Below are positions 26,401-34,602 of a stretch of DNA of 64,000 nt, in pieces. Location: NCBI GenBank assembly GCA_949825025.1, contig OX463778.1, forward strand, positions 33,310,616-33,374,615. The letters are read 5' to 3'. Position numbers and translations under genes: made by a program. Numbering within the stretch: the stretch's first letter is position 1; each line of letters opens with the position of its first letter. The stretch is from Siphlonurus alternatus. Lineage: Eukaryota; Arthropoda; Insecta; Ephemeroptera; Siphlonuridae. Below the pieces are notes generated by a model, which did not search any database, was not told where the DNA came from, and saw only the letters and a program-made list of their open reading frames with translations.

Positions 26401-29400
26401 ATAATAGAATGTAGCTATACCAAACACAGTTTCTATTACATTGAACTAATTGATTTAATATCTGAGGATGAAATAATAATAAATTTTATTTTATTCACAT
26501 CATTAGAAATTTTAATTTGTTGATCATATTTTTTTTTATTTTTATAATAGTCGCTTATAAAGTGAGATGTATTAGATAATCATTTCCCCCTAGAGCTTAG
26601 GCAATTTGTTCAGCGTCAAAGCAAAGCGGGTTACATCAGGGGTAATGACTGCCAACCACTTTTAGATGCTGAAAAGGTTACCTGGCCTCAGGGTATGATA
26701 CTATGGGAGACATCCAGGCTTGAGTAAAAAATATTAATAGTAAAATTTGATTGAAGAATGCTTTATTGCATCCACTATCAATAGCCATTCTTGTCACAAG
26801 GAGTTAAATACTGCCAACATCTTTTCCAAAGTTTCAAAGTCTTAAGAATTGGCTAAAAATGAGAGAAAGTTTTTATATACTAATGACCCTGGATGTACTT
26901 GAAGTCAAAGTTTTCACTATTTATTAATTTACCTGCTTTCAAACATTCATCTCTTTACCTTCATATTGTTTCGTGTTGGAAAAAAAACACAAACAATTTC
27001 AAGTGTTGACAGGTATTGCAAGAGCAGAAACTAGTTACAAATTCTAAACACAAACCTCATGGTGTAACGTCCCTAGCGCTAATTTTGCGGGCACGTCTTT
27101 CCCGCCATCTTGCTGTCACTCTGTAAACCACACGCGCTGCAGAAACAAGTGAAGAGCGGTGGCAAAGTCTGAGATGTCTAGGATAGAGTGAGAAAAAGAG
27201 ATAATTCTTATCACGTTTCCTTCTGCTGCCAATACCCCCAGCTTTAGTTCACAGAGTATATACGTAACCTTACTAGACACGTTGGAATTAACATGGCAGT
27301 GTTAAATGGTTTTCTAGACAGAAAGACAAAATGTAATATATACTTCACTTCAGACAACGGAGGATAAAATATAATTTGTTTTCGCTTGTCAATTTTTGTT
27401 TTGTGTTATTGTCAAAGCAATTTAGTCTATAATATTAGATTTTGTTGGTTTAAAATACGTATACTGCTTTTCTTTACATAATTTTGTTATACTAAAATAC
27501 CTATTTTAATAATCTCGGAAGTTTTTTAAATATTATGGGATTTTTATTGCTGTGAGGGTTGCATAACAACAAACATTTGAAAGAAAAAAATAATCCTTTT
27601 TCCAATACTCTAAGTAAATAATATCCTGTAGTAACCTGTAAATCGAATTTCAGTTGTCTTAGTAATACAACCCTCATCAAGGCACACCACTGTAGCTTTG
27701 TCTTTCCACAGGAACTGCCTGGTGGGTGCGGGACACACGGTAAAGGTGTCCGACCTGGGATCAGGGCGTCTGCTCTACGCCGCGGACTACGTCTCGCTCG
27801 AGGGTCGTGACCCCGTGCCCCTGCGCTGGATGGCCTGGGAGAGCGTACTGCTGGTGAGTGTCCTATCTTCTCACGTTGAAATTTCGCCCCTGAGTCATAG
27901 ATTTTAGTATTTTATTATACATACAATCTAATATTTACGATTACACGATGAATTTTCAAAATAATAATTTAAATATTATCTAATTTATAAAACGTTTCCA
28001 TTTACAATAAAATATATAACGTTTTAATATTCATGTTAATAATAGTCATATCTGAGATATTGCACTTTTTTTTGCACGAATTTATTGACACGCTATTTAC
28101 GATCTAATACATCCCCCGTTAATTAAATGTTGGACAATATTGCCACATCCTTGTGATGTGAATTACGCAATTTTGTCAGCAGAGCAAAATACATAAATAT
28201 ATATAAAAATATATTGCCCCTGCTATTGTGCTGAAAAAGTTGCATAATCTCAAGGCAAGGTAATTTATGATAACTATATATAATTACATTTAAACAACAA
28301 AAAACGGAAACTCATGACGTTTCTATTCACAGTCTTGAAGTTTTCAAGTCTTTTTGGTATTTTAGGTTAACTAAGTAAATTATCACTACGTTCATATGAT
28401 GGTGTTTATTAATAGGTATCCGTTGACGACGCCTCATAAGAATAACATTATCCGTCGTCAACGGATACGTATTAAACAACATCATGTTGTATTCGTAGTG
28501 ATATGTACTTTACAGGCATGCAACTTTTGGTACACCCACGTGGGTGCGAGAGTCTGAATTGTGATTGTTGTGTGCACATTAGTGACATTTCTCTGCTTCC
28601 CAGGACAAGTACACAAGCAAGAGCGACGTGTGGTCGTTCGCTGTGACGCTGTGGGAGGTGCTCACGTTCGCCAGGGAGCAGCCCTTCGAGGAGCTCAGTG
28701 ACGCCAAGGTGCTGGATCACATCGAGCGCCTCTGCCACGATGACAAGGAGCAGGTACGACACGGTGGTTCACCTGAGTTCATTGTCCTCAAAATATATAT
28801 TACAGTCTTAATGTTACTGACAGTGATGATGAGAAATAACCAACAAAAAATAGAATTGTTTTATTCTTCTATTTATCATTAAATTTTTGGTATATTACCA
28901 GTTCTTTGTTGATGTTCAGAGTCATTTCATAAGAAAATAGTTCAATTTTATCAAGTGTTTGTTAAAAAAATACTTGGTATTTTTACAAGATGTCTGTATA
29001 TAATCTAGATTTATAACGTAGACTCGTAAAAGTTAGAGCTCAGTAGTACTGTTGTCTAAAATACGAATATCTCCTAACAGTATCAGTCACTGTCACACAA
29101 GATGCAACATCATAATCAAACAAACAGACTTGTACACATAGCACAGATACAATTTATCATAAGAATTTTTGTTATTTCAATACAAATTTAATTTTTTTAA
29201 GAAGGCTGAAATTTATATATTATATTATATATATTATAGGCTTATATTCAAGATTACTTTGAATGTACATTAAAATTACCAGCCTCACTCTAAAGTAAGT
29301 GACATAAAGACTTTATTTTTGTATTGTATTTTAAATCTATACATTCTAGACCTCATATCAAAACGTTATTATTTCAAATTCCTAAATTTCTTGGTTATAA

Positions 29401-29623
29401 AGAAATAACGTCTCCCGTTTACTTTGACCTCTAGACTGACCTTTGTTCTCCACAGCTGCTGCTGCCACAGCCCATCAACTGCCCCAAGGAGATCTACGAT
29501 CTGATGTGCGAGTGCTGGCAGCGGTCAGAGGCGGACAGGCCCAACTTCCGGGAGATCCACCTGTTCCTCCAACGTAAAAACCTCGGCTACAGACCTTTGG
29601 TGACGGCTGCCTCAGATAACTGA
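6217..29623 (+). CDS. Ddr: Discoidin domain receptor tyrosine kinase (16 exons seen, 5' end missing)
   Basis: Receptor tyrosine kinase of the DDR family; vertebrate members bind collagen and signal from the plasma membrane. Exons joined by phase: 6217-6448, 15100-15247, 18516-18689, 19525-19661, 19961-20168, 21676-21813, 21876-22075, 22252-22375, 22434-22615, 22918-23121, 24395-24489, 24549-24749, 26120-26212, 27712-27853, 28604-28753, 29456-29623. All junctions keep one frame and give 864 residues plus stop. Order: discoidin domain (1-126, start missing), discoidin-like domain (about 127-300), stalk (300-364), membrane helix (365-388), Tyr/Pro-rich juxtamembrane region (389-560), kinase (about 568-850). 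Seen in the kinase: glycine loop [12 protein letters not shown] with K603, E620, HRDIATRN with D708, DLG 726-728, RWMAWES. The signal peptide and first part of the discoidin domain are not recognisable in bases 1-6216 and probably lie upstream. Exons are GC-rich and introns AT-rich. Family assignment is firm; kinase activity is inferred. Confidence 0.95.
10726..11100. mobile_element. TTAA-flanked MITE, family A copy 1
   Basis: Both ends abut TTAA (10722-10725 and 11101-11104). Terminal repeats are GGATTGACCTCA at the left and TGAGGTCAATCG at the right. A diverged inverted copy lies at 32116-32442. TTAA duplication is the habit of piggyBac-type elements, but the termini are not the usual CCC start, so the superfamily is uncertain. 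Non-coding. Confidence 0.8.
11641..11946. mobile_element. Fold-back element, family C copy 1 (decayed)
   Basis: Left arm AGAGGGTACCAAATCATGCT pairs with the right arm ending TTTGGCACCCTCTATT. Outer end TTTTCCATT matches the GTTGTCCATT end of the other copies. The centre has gaattcttaataaaaagg, which appears in inverse orientation in the 34269 copy. Confidence 0.75.
14538..14577. repeat. (TA)n microsatellite
   Basis: About 19 TA units; a second (TA)n tract lies at 14706-14735 and an A-rich run lies between them near 14636. Confidence 0.95.
15100..15247 (+). CDS. Ddr: Ddr exon b: discoidin domain, C-terminal part
   Basis: Acceptor tttcag, donor gtaagt, starts in phase 0 and leaves one base. 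The product runs from [12 protein letters not shown] through [14 protein letters not shown] to [13 protein letters not shown]. The last part is the conserved end of the discoidin domain (CMRVExxGC), including its closing cysteine. The 8.65-kb intron before it is the longest in the visible gene. Confidence 0.93.
15757..15828. repeat. 33-bp tandem duplication
   Basis: GCAGGTAGAGAATATTGAAA and the bases after it occur twice in a row, starting at 15757 and 15790, and a third copy begins at 15823 and breaks off. Confidence 0.93.
17324..17404. repeat. (TC)n microsatellite
   Basis: About 40 CT units. The open frames it creates on both strands (Ser-Leu or Arg-Glu repeats) are artefacts. Confidence 0.97.
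18516..18689 (+). CDS. Ddr: Ddr exon c: start of discoidin-like domain
   Basis: Acceptor tttcag, enters with two bases and leaves one. [14 protein letters not shown] and [10 protein letters not shown] correspond to the linker and start of the DDR discoidin-like domain (SYxxPxG, TYDG, GGLGQLxDG). Two in-frame donors lie six bases apart (GT at 18690 and 18696). The second would add two residues and end the exon at 18695. Confidence 0.92.
18696..19524 (+). other. Ddr intron with triplicated acceptor
   Basis: 0.83 kb. Its last 137 bases consist of tandem copies of a 53-bp unit that includes the splice acceptor (see the repeat at 19388). The rest is AT-rich with nothing recognised. Confidence 0.85.
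19388..19542 (+). repeat. 53-bp tandem triplication spanning an intron-exon junction
   Basis: GGTTCTAATGGTCC, GTGTGGTG and TCAGGGTACGAGTGGGT recur three times. Acceptor AGs end at 19418, 19471 and 19524, exactly 53 bp apart. Only the third copy leads into the open exon; the first meets TAA (19436-19438) and the second TAG (19489-19491) in the Ddr frame. Confidence 0.95.
19525..19661 (+). CDS. Ddr: Ddr exon d: discoidin-like domain
   Basis: Acceptor gctcag, enters with two bases, ends on a codon boundary at a weak donor (gttggt). [31 protein letters not shown] and LFSKDVQ match the DDR pattern YxYVGW, MEFEFDxxRxFxxMxVHxNN. The acceptor and first 18 exon bases are repeated upstream at 53-bp intervals; only this third copy stays open. 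Confidence 0.93.
19961..20168 (+). CDS. Ddr: Ddr exon e: end of discoidin-like domain
   Basis: Acceptor ctatag, donor gtgagc, starts in phase 0, leaves one base. The product starts [13 protein letters not shown] and ends with [20 protein letters not shown], which matches the final strands of the DDR discoidin-like domain (RFxxCxFxFAxxWxxxSEIxF). Confidence 0.94.
20169..21675 (+). other. Ddr intron of 1.5 kb
   Basis: AT-rich. A more complex, GC-richer stretch at about 21060-21250 contains an ATTTGCAT octamer-like site (21133). It could be regulatory, but nothing more can be shown. Confidence 0.6.
21676..21813 (+). CDS. Ddr: Ddr exon f: extracellular stalk
   Basis: Acceptor ttatag, donor gtaagt, enters with two bases and leaves one (138 bp, symmetric phase). 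It encodes an acidic, low-complexity stalk of about 46 residues with one N-glycosylation site (NYT near its start). It is less GC-rich than the other exons. The sequence is not recognisable by family, but frame, splice sites and position support it. It can be skipped without a frameshift. Confidence 0.8.
21876..22075 (+). CDS. Ddr: Ddr exon g: transmembrane helix
   Basis: Acceptor gttcag, donor gtgagt. It follows a 62-bp intron. The residues around [20 protein letters not shown] form the single hydrophobic helix (about 365-388), followed by the basic stop-transfer stretch RNRRLKS. A Gly/Pro-rich extracellular segment precedes the helix. Confidence 0.94.
22252..22375 (+). CDS. Ddr: Ddr exon h: cytosolic juxtamembrane, Tyr/Gly-rich
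   Basis: Acceptor acccag, donor gtgagt, starts in phase 0, leaves one base. It encodes [20 protein letters not shown] and then [16 protein letters not shown]. Several tyrosines are possible phosphorylation sites; that role is inferred from the family. No NPxY motif is seen here. Confidence 0.9.
22434..22615 (+). CDS. Ddr: Ddr exon i: cytosolic juxtamembrane, proline-rich
   Basis: Acceptor ccacag, donor gtgaga, after a 58-bp intron. It encodes [10 protein letters not shown] and two proline clusters ([21 protein letters not shown]). The clusters resemble SH3/WW ligands, by inference. It ends in phase 0. Confidence 0.92.
22918..23121 (+). CDS. Ddr: Ddr exon j: juxtamembrane end and kinase glycine loop
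   Basis: Acceptor tgacag, donor gtgaga, phase 0 at both ends. It encodes [10 protein letters not shown], an acidic segment ([11 protein letters not shown]), then [20 protein letters not shown] followed by FGE. DFPRxxLRxxExLGxGQFGE is the typical start of the DDR kinase domain with the ATP-binding glycine loop. Confidence 0.95.
23122..24394 (+). other. Ddr intron of 1.27 kb
   Basis: AT-rich, containing the second copy of fold-back family B (23337-23462). Nothing else recognised. Confidence 0.8.
23337..23462. mobile_element. TA-flanked fold-back element, family B copy 2
   Basis: GTACACTCGTCGCCGTGG at the left and GTGATGACAGTAC at the right, with inner arms GCAGCCTTGTTAATCACCAT and ATGGTAATTAACAAGGCTGC. 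Same structure and length as 2356-2481, with scattered differences. Confidence 0.8.
24395..24489 (+). CDS. Ddr: Ddr exon k: kinase beta-3 lysine
   Basis: Acceptor ccgcag, donor gtaaga, starts in phase 0, leaves two bases. VHLCETEQW completes the glycine loop and [11 protein letters not shown] contains the ATP-positioning lysine (K603). The insert between these strands is shorter than in vertebrate DDRs. Confidence 0.94.
24549..24749 (+). CDS. Ddr: Ddr exon l: kinase helix C and hinge
   Basis: Acceptor tctcag, donor gtaaga, after a 59-bp intron. [20 protein letters not shown] gives the helix-C glutamate (E620), and [13 protein letters not shown] is the hinge with the GDLNQFL signature of DDR kinases. 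A short Ser/Pro insert follows ([10 protein letters not shown]). Confidence 0.95.
24750..26119 (+). other. Ddr intron of 1.37 kb
   Basis: AT-rich with a fold-back element at 25748-25878. An open frame at 24875-25228 has no family resemblance and no plausible coding composition. Confidence 0.8.
25748..25878. mobile_element. Fold-back element, single copy
   Basis: Left GGTTCACGAAAGAGTTATCC pairs with the right-hand GGATAACTCTCTCCGTGAATC. An inner pair CCACTAACCACG and CGTGGTTAGTG surrounds a short loop. Total about 131 bp. Likely a MITE; no further copy was noticed here. Confidence 0.65.
26120..26212 (+). CDS. Ddr: Ddr exon m: kinase catalytic loop
   Basis: Acceptor ccacag, donor gtaagt, enters with one base, leaves two. 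It encodes [20 protein letters not shown] then IAT, with the catalytic Asp (D708). The usual HRDLATRN reads HRDIATRN, completed by the next exon. It is only 93 bp long, in AT-rich DNA. Confidence 0.95.
   Translation, partial: LWLPYLHGNTNRLWNEIFGVVKLRTPGHSY
26213..27711 (+). other. Ddr intron of 1.5 kb
   Basis: AT-rich, with a moderately GC-rich stretch at about 27060-27260. No exon of the receptor is missing here, since the flanking phases join directly as HRDIAT-RN. Confidence 0.8.
27712..27853 (+). CDS. Ddr: Ddr exon n: kinase activation loop (DLG variant)
   Basis: Acceptor ccacag, donor gtgagt. It encodes [20 protein letters not shown] then [20 protein letters not shown] and AWESVLL. The metal-binding motif is DLG (gac ctg gga) instead of DFG, and the YY pair usual in DDR activation loops reads YV. 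RWMAWES is the normal RTK form of the APE region. Confidence 0.95.
27854..28603 (+). other. Ddr intron with hairpin element
   Basis: 0.75 kb of AT-rich DNA holding the fold-back element at 28381-28503. Confidence 0.8.
28381..28503. mobile_element. Fold-back hairpin element
   Basis: Perfect inner arms GTATCCGTTGACGACG and CGTCGTCAACGGATAC, about 20 bp apart, inside a longer imperfect palindrome whose outer ends are TATCACTACG and CGTAGTGATA. Reads as a TA-flanked MITE with TCACTACG ends. Confidence 0.7.
28604..28753 (+). CDS. Ddr: Ddr exon o: kinase C-lobe
   Basis: Acceptor tcccag, donor gtacga, phase 0 at both ends. [20 protein letters not shown] is the helix-F signature (SDVWSFxVTLWE), followed by [18 protein letters not shown]. 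Confidence 0.95.
28754..29455 (+). other. Ddr last intron
   Basis: 0.7 kb of AT-rich DNA; nothing recognised. Confidence 0.8.
29456..29623 (+). CDS. Ddr: Ddr last coding exon: kinase end and stop
   Basis: Acceptor ccacag, phase 0, 55 codons and TGA. It encodes [20 protein letters not shown], then [20 protein letters not shown], the helix-I region CWxxxxxxRPxF that closes tyrosine kinases. A short tail ends TAASDN. Confidence 0.95.
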   Translation: MLLPQPINCPKEIYDLMCECWQRSEADRPNFREIHLFLQRKNLGYRPLVTAASDN

Positions 29624-29745
29624 GCTGCAGTGTGCCTTTCAGAGTGATCTCCTCTCTCTTCTCAATGATGGACCAATAAGCAGCACGTACATCATCCAAG
29701 TACCTTTGTCCCCACATAACTCCTAATAAAACCCACACAACCGCA
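29624..29745 (+). promoter_or_regulatory. Ddr 3' UTR with polyadenylation signal
   Basis: About 100 bp after the stop codon an AATAAA hexamer lies at 29725-29730, followed by GT-rich sequence (ctgtgcttgt). This would give a short 3' UTR of roughly 120 bases. Longer 3' UTRs using further AT-rich signals downstream cannot be excluded. Confidence 0.6.
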
Positions 29746-31418
29746 CTGTGCTTGTATTAATTATGCTTCACTGCCTTTTTTTTTAAAATATATTATAATA
29801 TAAATATATCACTGAATATTAATTGTCTATGTGTGGGCCAATAAAATTCTAAAAAATAATAATACTATTTTATACTTTTGCTTTATATGTTAGTGTAATC
29901 TTTAATGCTATAATAAAGTAATTTTTTAAGTCTGATACATTTTTTTATCTTAATAAATTTTATACTAAAAATATAATTATTTAAATAAAATATCATTTTT
30001 TTTTTTTTTTTTTTAAATCAGCTGTTTTTCTTTAGCAGTAAGATTACACTATGTCAGTCAAAAAGTGAAATAAATTTCAAAGTTATTTGTACTCAAATAT
30101 TTATCAACTAAGTCATGAATGGTTATGTAAAAATAACTTATGTAGGTAAACATTGTTATTAAGTTTATCATGCCACATTAGGATCATAAAATGCTTGTAG
30201 AAAATTTAATAACTTTGACCGTGAAATATACAGAATATAATGTTATGTAATAATATCAAAATATAAAAAAGTGTATTAAATGGTTTACTTTGTTATTATT
30301 ATTAACATAATTTAACTTAAATGTATAGTAAAGTGAAATGAAATATTATAATGCTTAAGGACAATTTTTCTACTTGAAATCAATTTAACCACTTTGTCGA
30401 GATGTGCTGACTCAATGCACACTGCAAGTTATAAAACATAATTAATTATAGTGACTGACATTCTTAATTGTTAATTTATTAGATTGCTGCAACTTTCAGG
30501 GAAAATACAATCTGTGTAAATAAATAAATATTAATTAGTAAACAAAAAAAAAAAATACTGTTAAAAAAATTATGTATTGATGCCTGATTTTGTGCAATCA
30601 CATAGAATAAAATAATATATATATAAATATTAATAATAATAATATAAGTCAAGAAAAAAAGTAATAATATTATATAAATCATCATTTCATACTTTAAAAA
30701 AATAAAAATGTGTATATAAATAAATGTTAATATAATTATTATTGTGAAGCAATGTAATTAATTTTTTTGTTTTTGTGTACAGCATAAAATTACCTACTTA
30801 TTCCCCCACGAATTTTGTTAATAATGGTAATTTAAAAATTGGCCTAATGTGATATGTAAGGCCTATGTTGATTTGAAATAAAATATAATTGCTGATATGT
30901 AATTTTGGTGCGTTTCATTGTATTGTGATGATTTACCAGCTCTTATAATTATCAGGGTACAAGCACTTGCTGTAGTAAGAAAAGGATTCAGGTTTAAGGA
31001 CAATATTTTTTTTATAAAGGGTAAAAGGACATTGTTCAGAGTCACATTTAAAAAAAAAATAAAAAAAATACATCATATTCTTCCATTTTTTTATGAAAAT
31101 ACAGCTAATTCTATCAACTAAGCTAAAATAACTATACATTAATAATTTATATTTTTAAAAGAATTTATACTTTTAATCAAGATTGATATTTATTTATCTT
31201 TTATTTAGTACAGACTACTGGTTAGGTAGTCACATTACCAAGAATATATACAATAGGTCACAGATACATCATAATTAACTTATTATGTTAGTTAGAACTG
31301 GAACTAGTTTATAATATTATTAGTTTGTGAATAGTAAATAACATGAACATTAAATATATATTTACTTGTTTTCTTTTCATAAAACGATAAAACATGAAAT
31401 GGATAGTTAATTTATTAG

Positions 31419-31444
31419 AAAAAAAAAAAAAAAAAAAAAAAAAA
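31419..31444. repeat. Poly(A) run
   Basis: 26 consecutive A, preceded by AT-rich DNA. It might mark the tail of a decayed retroposed sequence, but no source sequence is recognisable. Confidence 0.9.
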
Positions 31445-32115
31445 TCGGGCTTGATTATAAAACGTTTTCAAAAGGGTTACAACAAGTATTCTATAAACTT
31501 TTTCCTCAGTACCAAAGATATCTAGGTTTATAGGTGTTACACAACTTTTTTTTTTTAAAAAAGTTTGAAGAAAAGAGTGTGTAAAAAAAATCATAGTATA
31601 CCACTTATCACAATAGAGCTTCTTCTTTTCTTTGCCTTTAGCGTTGTATGTTTTGCGAGTATAGCTTTTCTGGTGTACTGATTAGGCAGCCTAACTTCCT
31701 ACTACACAACGAGGGTGTTGATAGCTGAGCCAACGGGCTGCTGAGAAGGAGAGAGTCGTTCACTTTACCTCCTTATCTGTATGATGGATTCTCTGGCAAG
31801 TGTTGGTAACGATATGCATGGAGGAAATTAAAGATATGACGATAAGCAAGAGAATATAGGCAGCAGCAGCATCAGACTATATACCCTTCGCTATGGGAGA
31901 AAATTCAACGCATGTCAAAGCATTTACACCATATTTACCAGTAGATGGGTAACAAAAAATATATATAATATAAGGTGTTATAAGTTTTAAAATATAAAAG
32001 GGTATCAAACGATTAAAGTATTAAAAATATATGGCAAGTATATAGTTAAAAAAAGTTACTTATCATTTCTAGTACCTATAAAATATAAACTAGAAAGTTT
32101 TTTTATATAACTTAA

Positions 32116-32442
32116 CGATTAATCTCAGTTACTTCGGAATCAAAGAATATTTCCCTGCAAACAATCGAATGAAATAAATTTTAAAAAATCGAGAATGTTC
32201 TAAAACTTAATCGCTTATGGTTTGAGCAAATTCAGTCTTGCAGTTTTCTTACAACAGCTCCATTTCCGGTTTCCGTCCATAAGGCCAATGTTAAACTTCT
32301 ACCTCAGTTTTCACAAAACTGATAAGACAGATTCGCTTCAAAATTTGTATGCCACCTATTGATGGTGAGTTCTAAGTCCCCTGCAAGTCTTGTTGCATTC
32401 AGGCGGTACGATTGCGAGATATCAACCTACTGAGATTCGTCC
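32116..32442. mobile_element. TTAA-flanked MITE, family A copy 2 (inverted)
   Basis: Flanked by TTAA (32112-32115 and 32443-32446). In reverse complement it matches the 10726 copy in order: CTCACCATCAATAGGTGGCA, TCTTATCAGTTTTG, GAAGTTTAACATTGGCC, ATGGACGGAAACCGGAAA. It lacks the 33-bp insertion present in copy 1. Confidence 0.8.
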
Positions 32443-34268
32443 TTAAGATAATTAAATAATGCACCTTACATAATGTAATAAGTAAATGATTAATAATAAT
32501 TAGTCTGTATTTAATGACGTTTTGTGCAACTATTTTTTAAAATCTTATAGAAACATGCTTTTTTTGTATATATAATATAACGTAATGTGTATTTAAAAAA
32601 AAAAAGTTTCTAAAAGTTTTTAGCGTATTGAATTATGTCCACGCACCGCAAGGTATATAAACTCTGTATGCTCCTTTGCTGCAATCACAATCGATTTAGA
32701 GTTTTAATATTAACATTTATTCTATGTTTATTTTCTCATATAATAATTGCCAATAAACTGCTATGAAAATTGAATAAAATCTCTGTAATTACTTTCAATT
32801 TTCTTTAATTTAAAAAACTTTATACGTACATGCATTGAATAATAATATCTCAGTTATTTTCTTCAAGTTTCAAGTATACATCAGATAAGCACTAGAGAAA
32901 TTCAGCAAGCAAATGAGAAGAGTAATATCATAACGAGACTTGAGAGAGCTCTATGATGCTACTAATTTCTTATTACATAACTTTAGTTAAACCACCCTCT
33001 CACTGCGAAACATATTGAAAATATTTACTAACAACTTCAGTAGCAGAAGATAATCTTTCTAACTTAATGACTCTCACTAATGGGCTATTTCATATTAAAA
33101 TAATGATATTTTATACTAATAAATTTATACATTACTTATATTACCAAAAATAACTCAAATATCATACATAGTCATTAAAATGTAAATTAAAATAAAACAA
33201 TATTACGTTTTTAAAAAAATTCAAATTTTGTTTGAACTCCTCAAATTTCAAATATTTAAGAAAATGCTAATGTTATTTATGTCTTTTAAAAAAAAGTTGT
33301 TAAGAAAACACAATTTCTTGTCGTCCCCTCTATGTTTGAATACATTTCCGGTAGGTACAGCTCGCGGCATAATGTTACAAGATAACCCGATTACAGCCGC
33401 GAAATGTGTCATCACGGCGTCATATTCAGTCCCCCCCCCCTGAAATGTCAAGCCCGCTCAATTTACACTCCAGAGAACTCGCTGGAGAAAATGTCTTCTA
33501 CCTTACTTACCTAACCAAGTGCTAAAATTAAAAGGACCTTTTCATACACGATGTTCTTACTATTTTCATCAAGTTTATGTACCTAACCTATTCATATAAA
33601 AAAAATATAAACTTTTTGTAAAAAGAAAAATATTTTTTATAAAAAAAATGTTTTATATAATATTTTTTTAACTAAATTTTTATAGCTTTTCACAAATGTG
33701 TTTTATAACTTACTTTATAAATACATATATTATTTCTAGTACGTACTTTCAAGTAAAAAAGACTTTTATATTTTGTAAAAATAGAGTATAAAACTGTAAA
33801 GAATTTTATAAAAGTATCATTATATAAAATTAAATTAACTCGGAGATTTTTAGAAAAAATGAGATCAATTTTCATATAATTAATTTATATTACATTTTTA
33901 ATTAAAAAATATTTATTTTTACTTTACATCACTACTATAAAATAATTATTTAATTAAGATTTGGAAAAAAAATAAGAGAAAGTAGGCCTTTCAATTAAAA
34001 AGTAATTGTATCCTTTTGAAATTCGATGCTTGAAAACCCTCCTAGCTACTGATTTTTTTCTTCCCCTAGGATCCCCAAGATATCATATCTCGGTGTGGGT
34101 GAATTTCATGAGTTATCCGATACCAAAACTTTTATGTTTTATTTTTTTAAATGAGAAAGTGGAAAAAGAAATCCTCATTTTTAAATTTCATTAGAATTTC
34201 ATGTTTTCAAAATAACAGAACTGGAGTTTATGCAAGCTTTTCTAGGTAATTTTGTATAAAAAACTTGC

Positions 34269-34602
34269 AATGGACAACATGCATGAAAAAAATTTATTGC
34301 AGAAATGAATAGAGGGTACCAAATTATGCTACTCTGAATTTTTTCAGATTTTTTTGAGACCCAGAACTATTTTTAAATAATTATTGAAAGTGCGGCCACG
34401 CCCCCTGGAGGCGTCAATAGGCTTCCAGTCTCTATCCTTTTTATTAAGAATTCAGGGGTGCCAACTGAAATCACAGGACTTTCAATAATTATTTAAAAAT
34501 AGTTCCGGGTCTCCAAAAAATCTGAAAAAATTCAGAGTGTCATAATTTGGTACCCTCTATTCATTTCTGCAATAAAATTTTTTCATATATATGTTGTCCA
34601 TT
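34269..34602. mobile_element. Fold-back element, family C copy 2 (best preserved)
   Basis: Left end AATGGACAACATGCATGAAA, right end TATATATGTTGTCCATT. Long arms share TTATTGCAGAAATGAATAGA, GGGTACCAAATTATG and TTTTTAAATAATTATTGAAAG with their complements on the right. The GC-rich centre has CGGCCACGCCCCCTGGAGGC. Confidence 0.85.
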
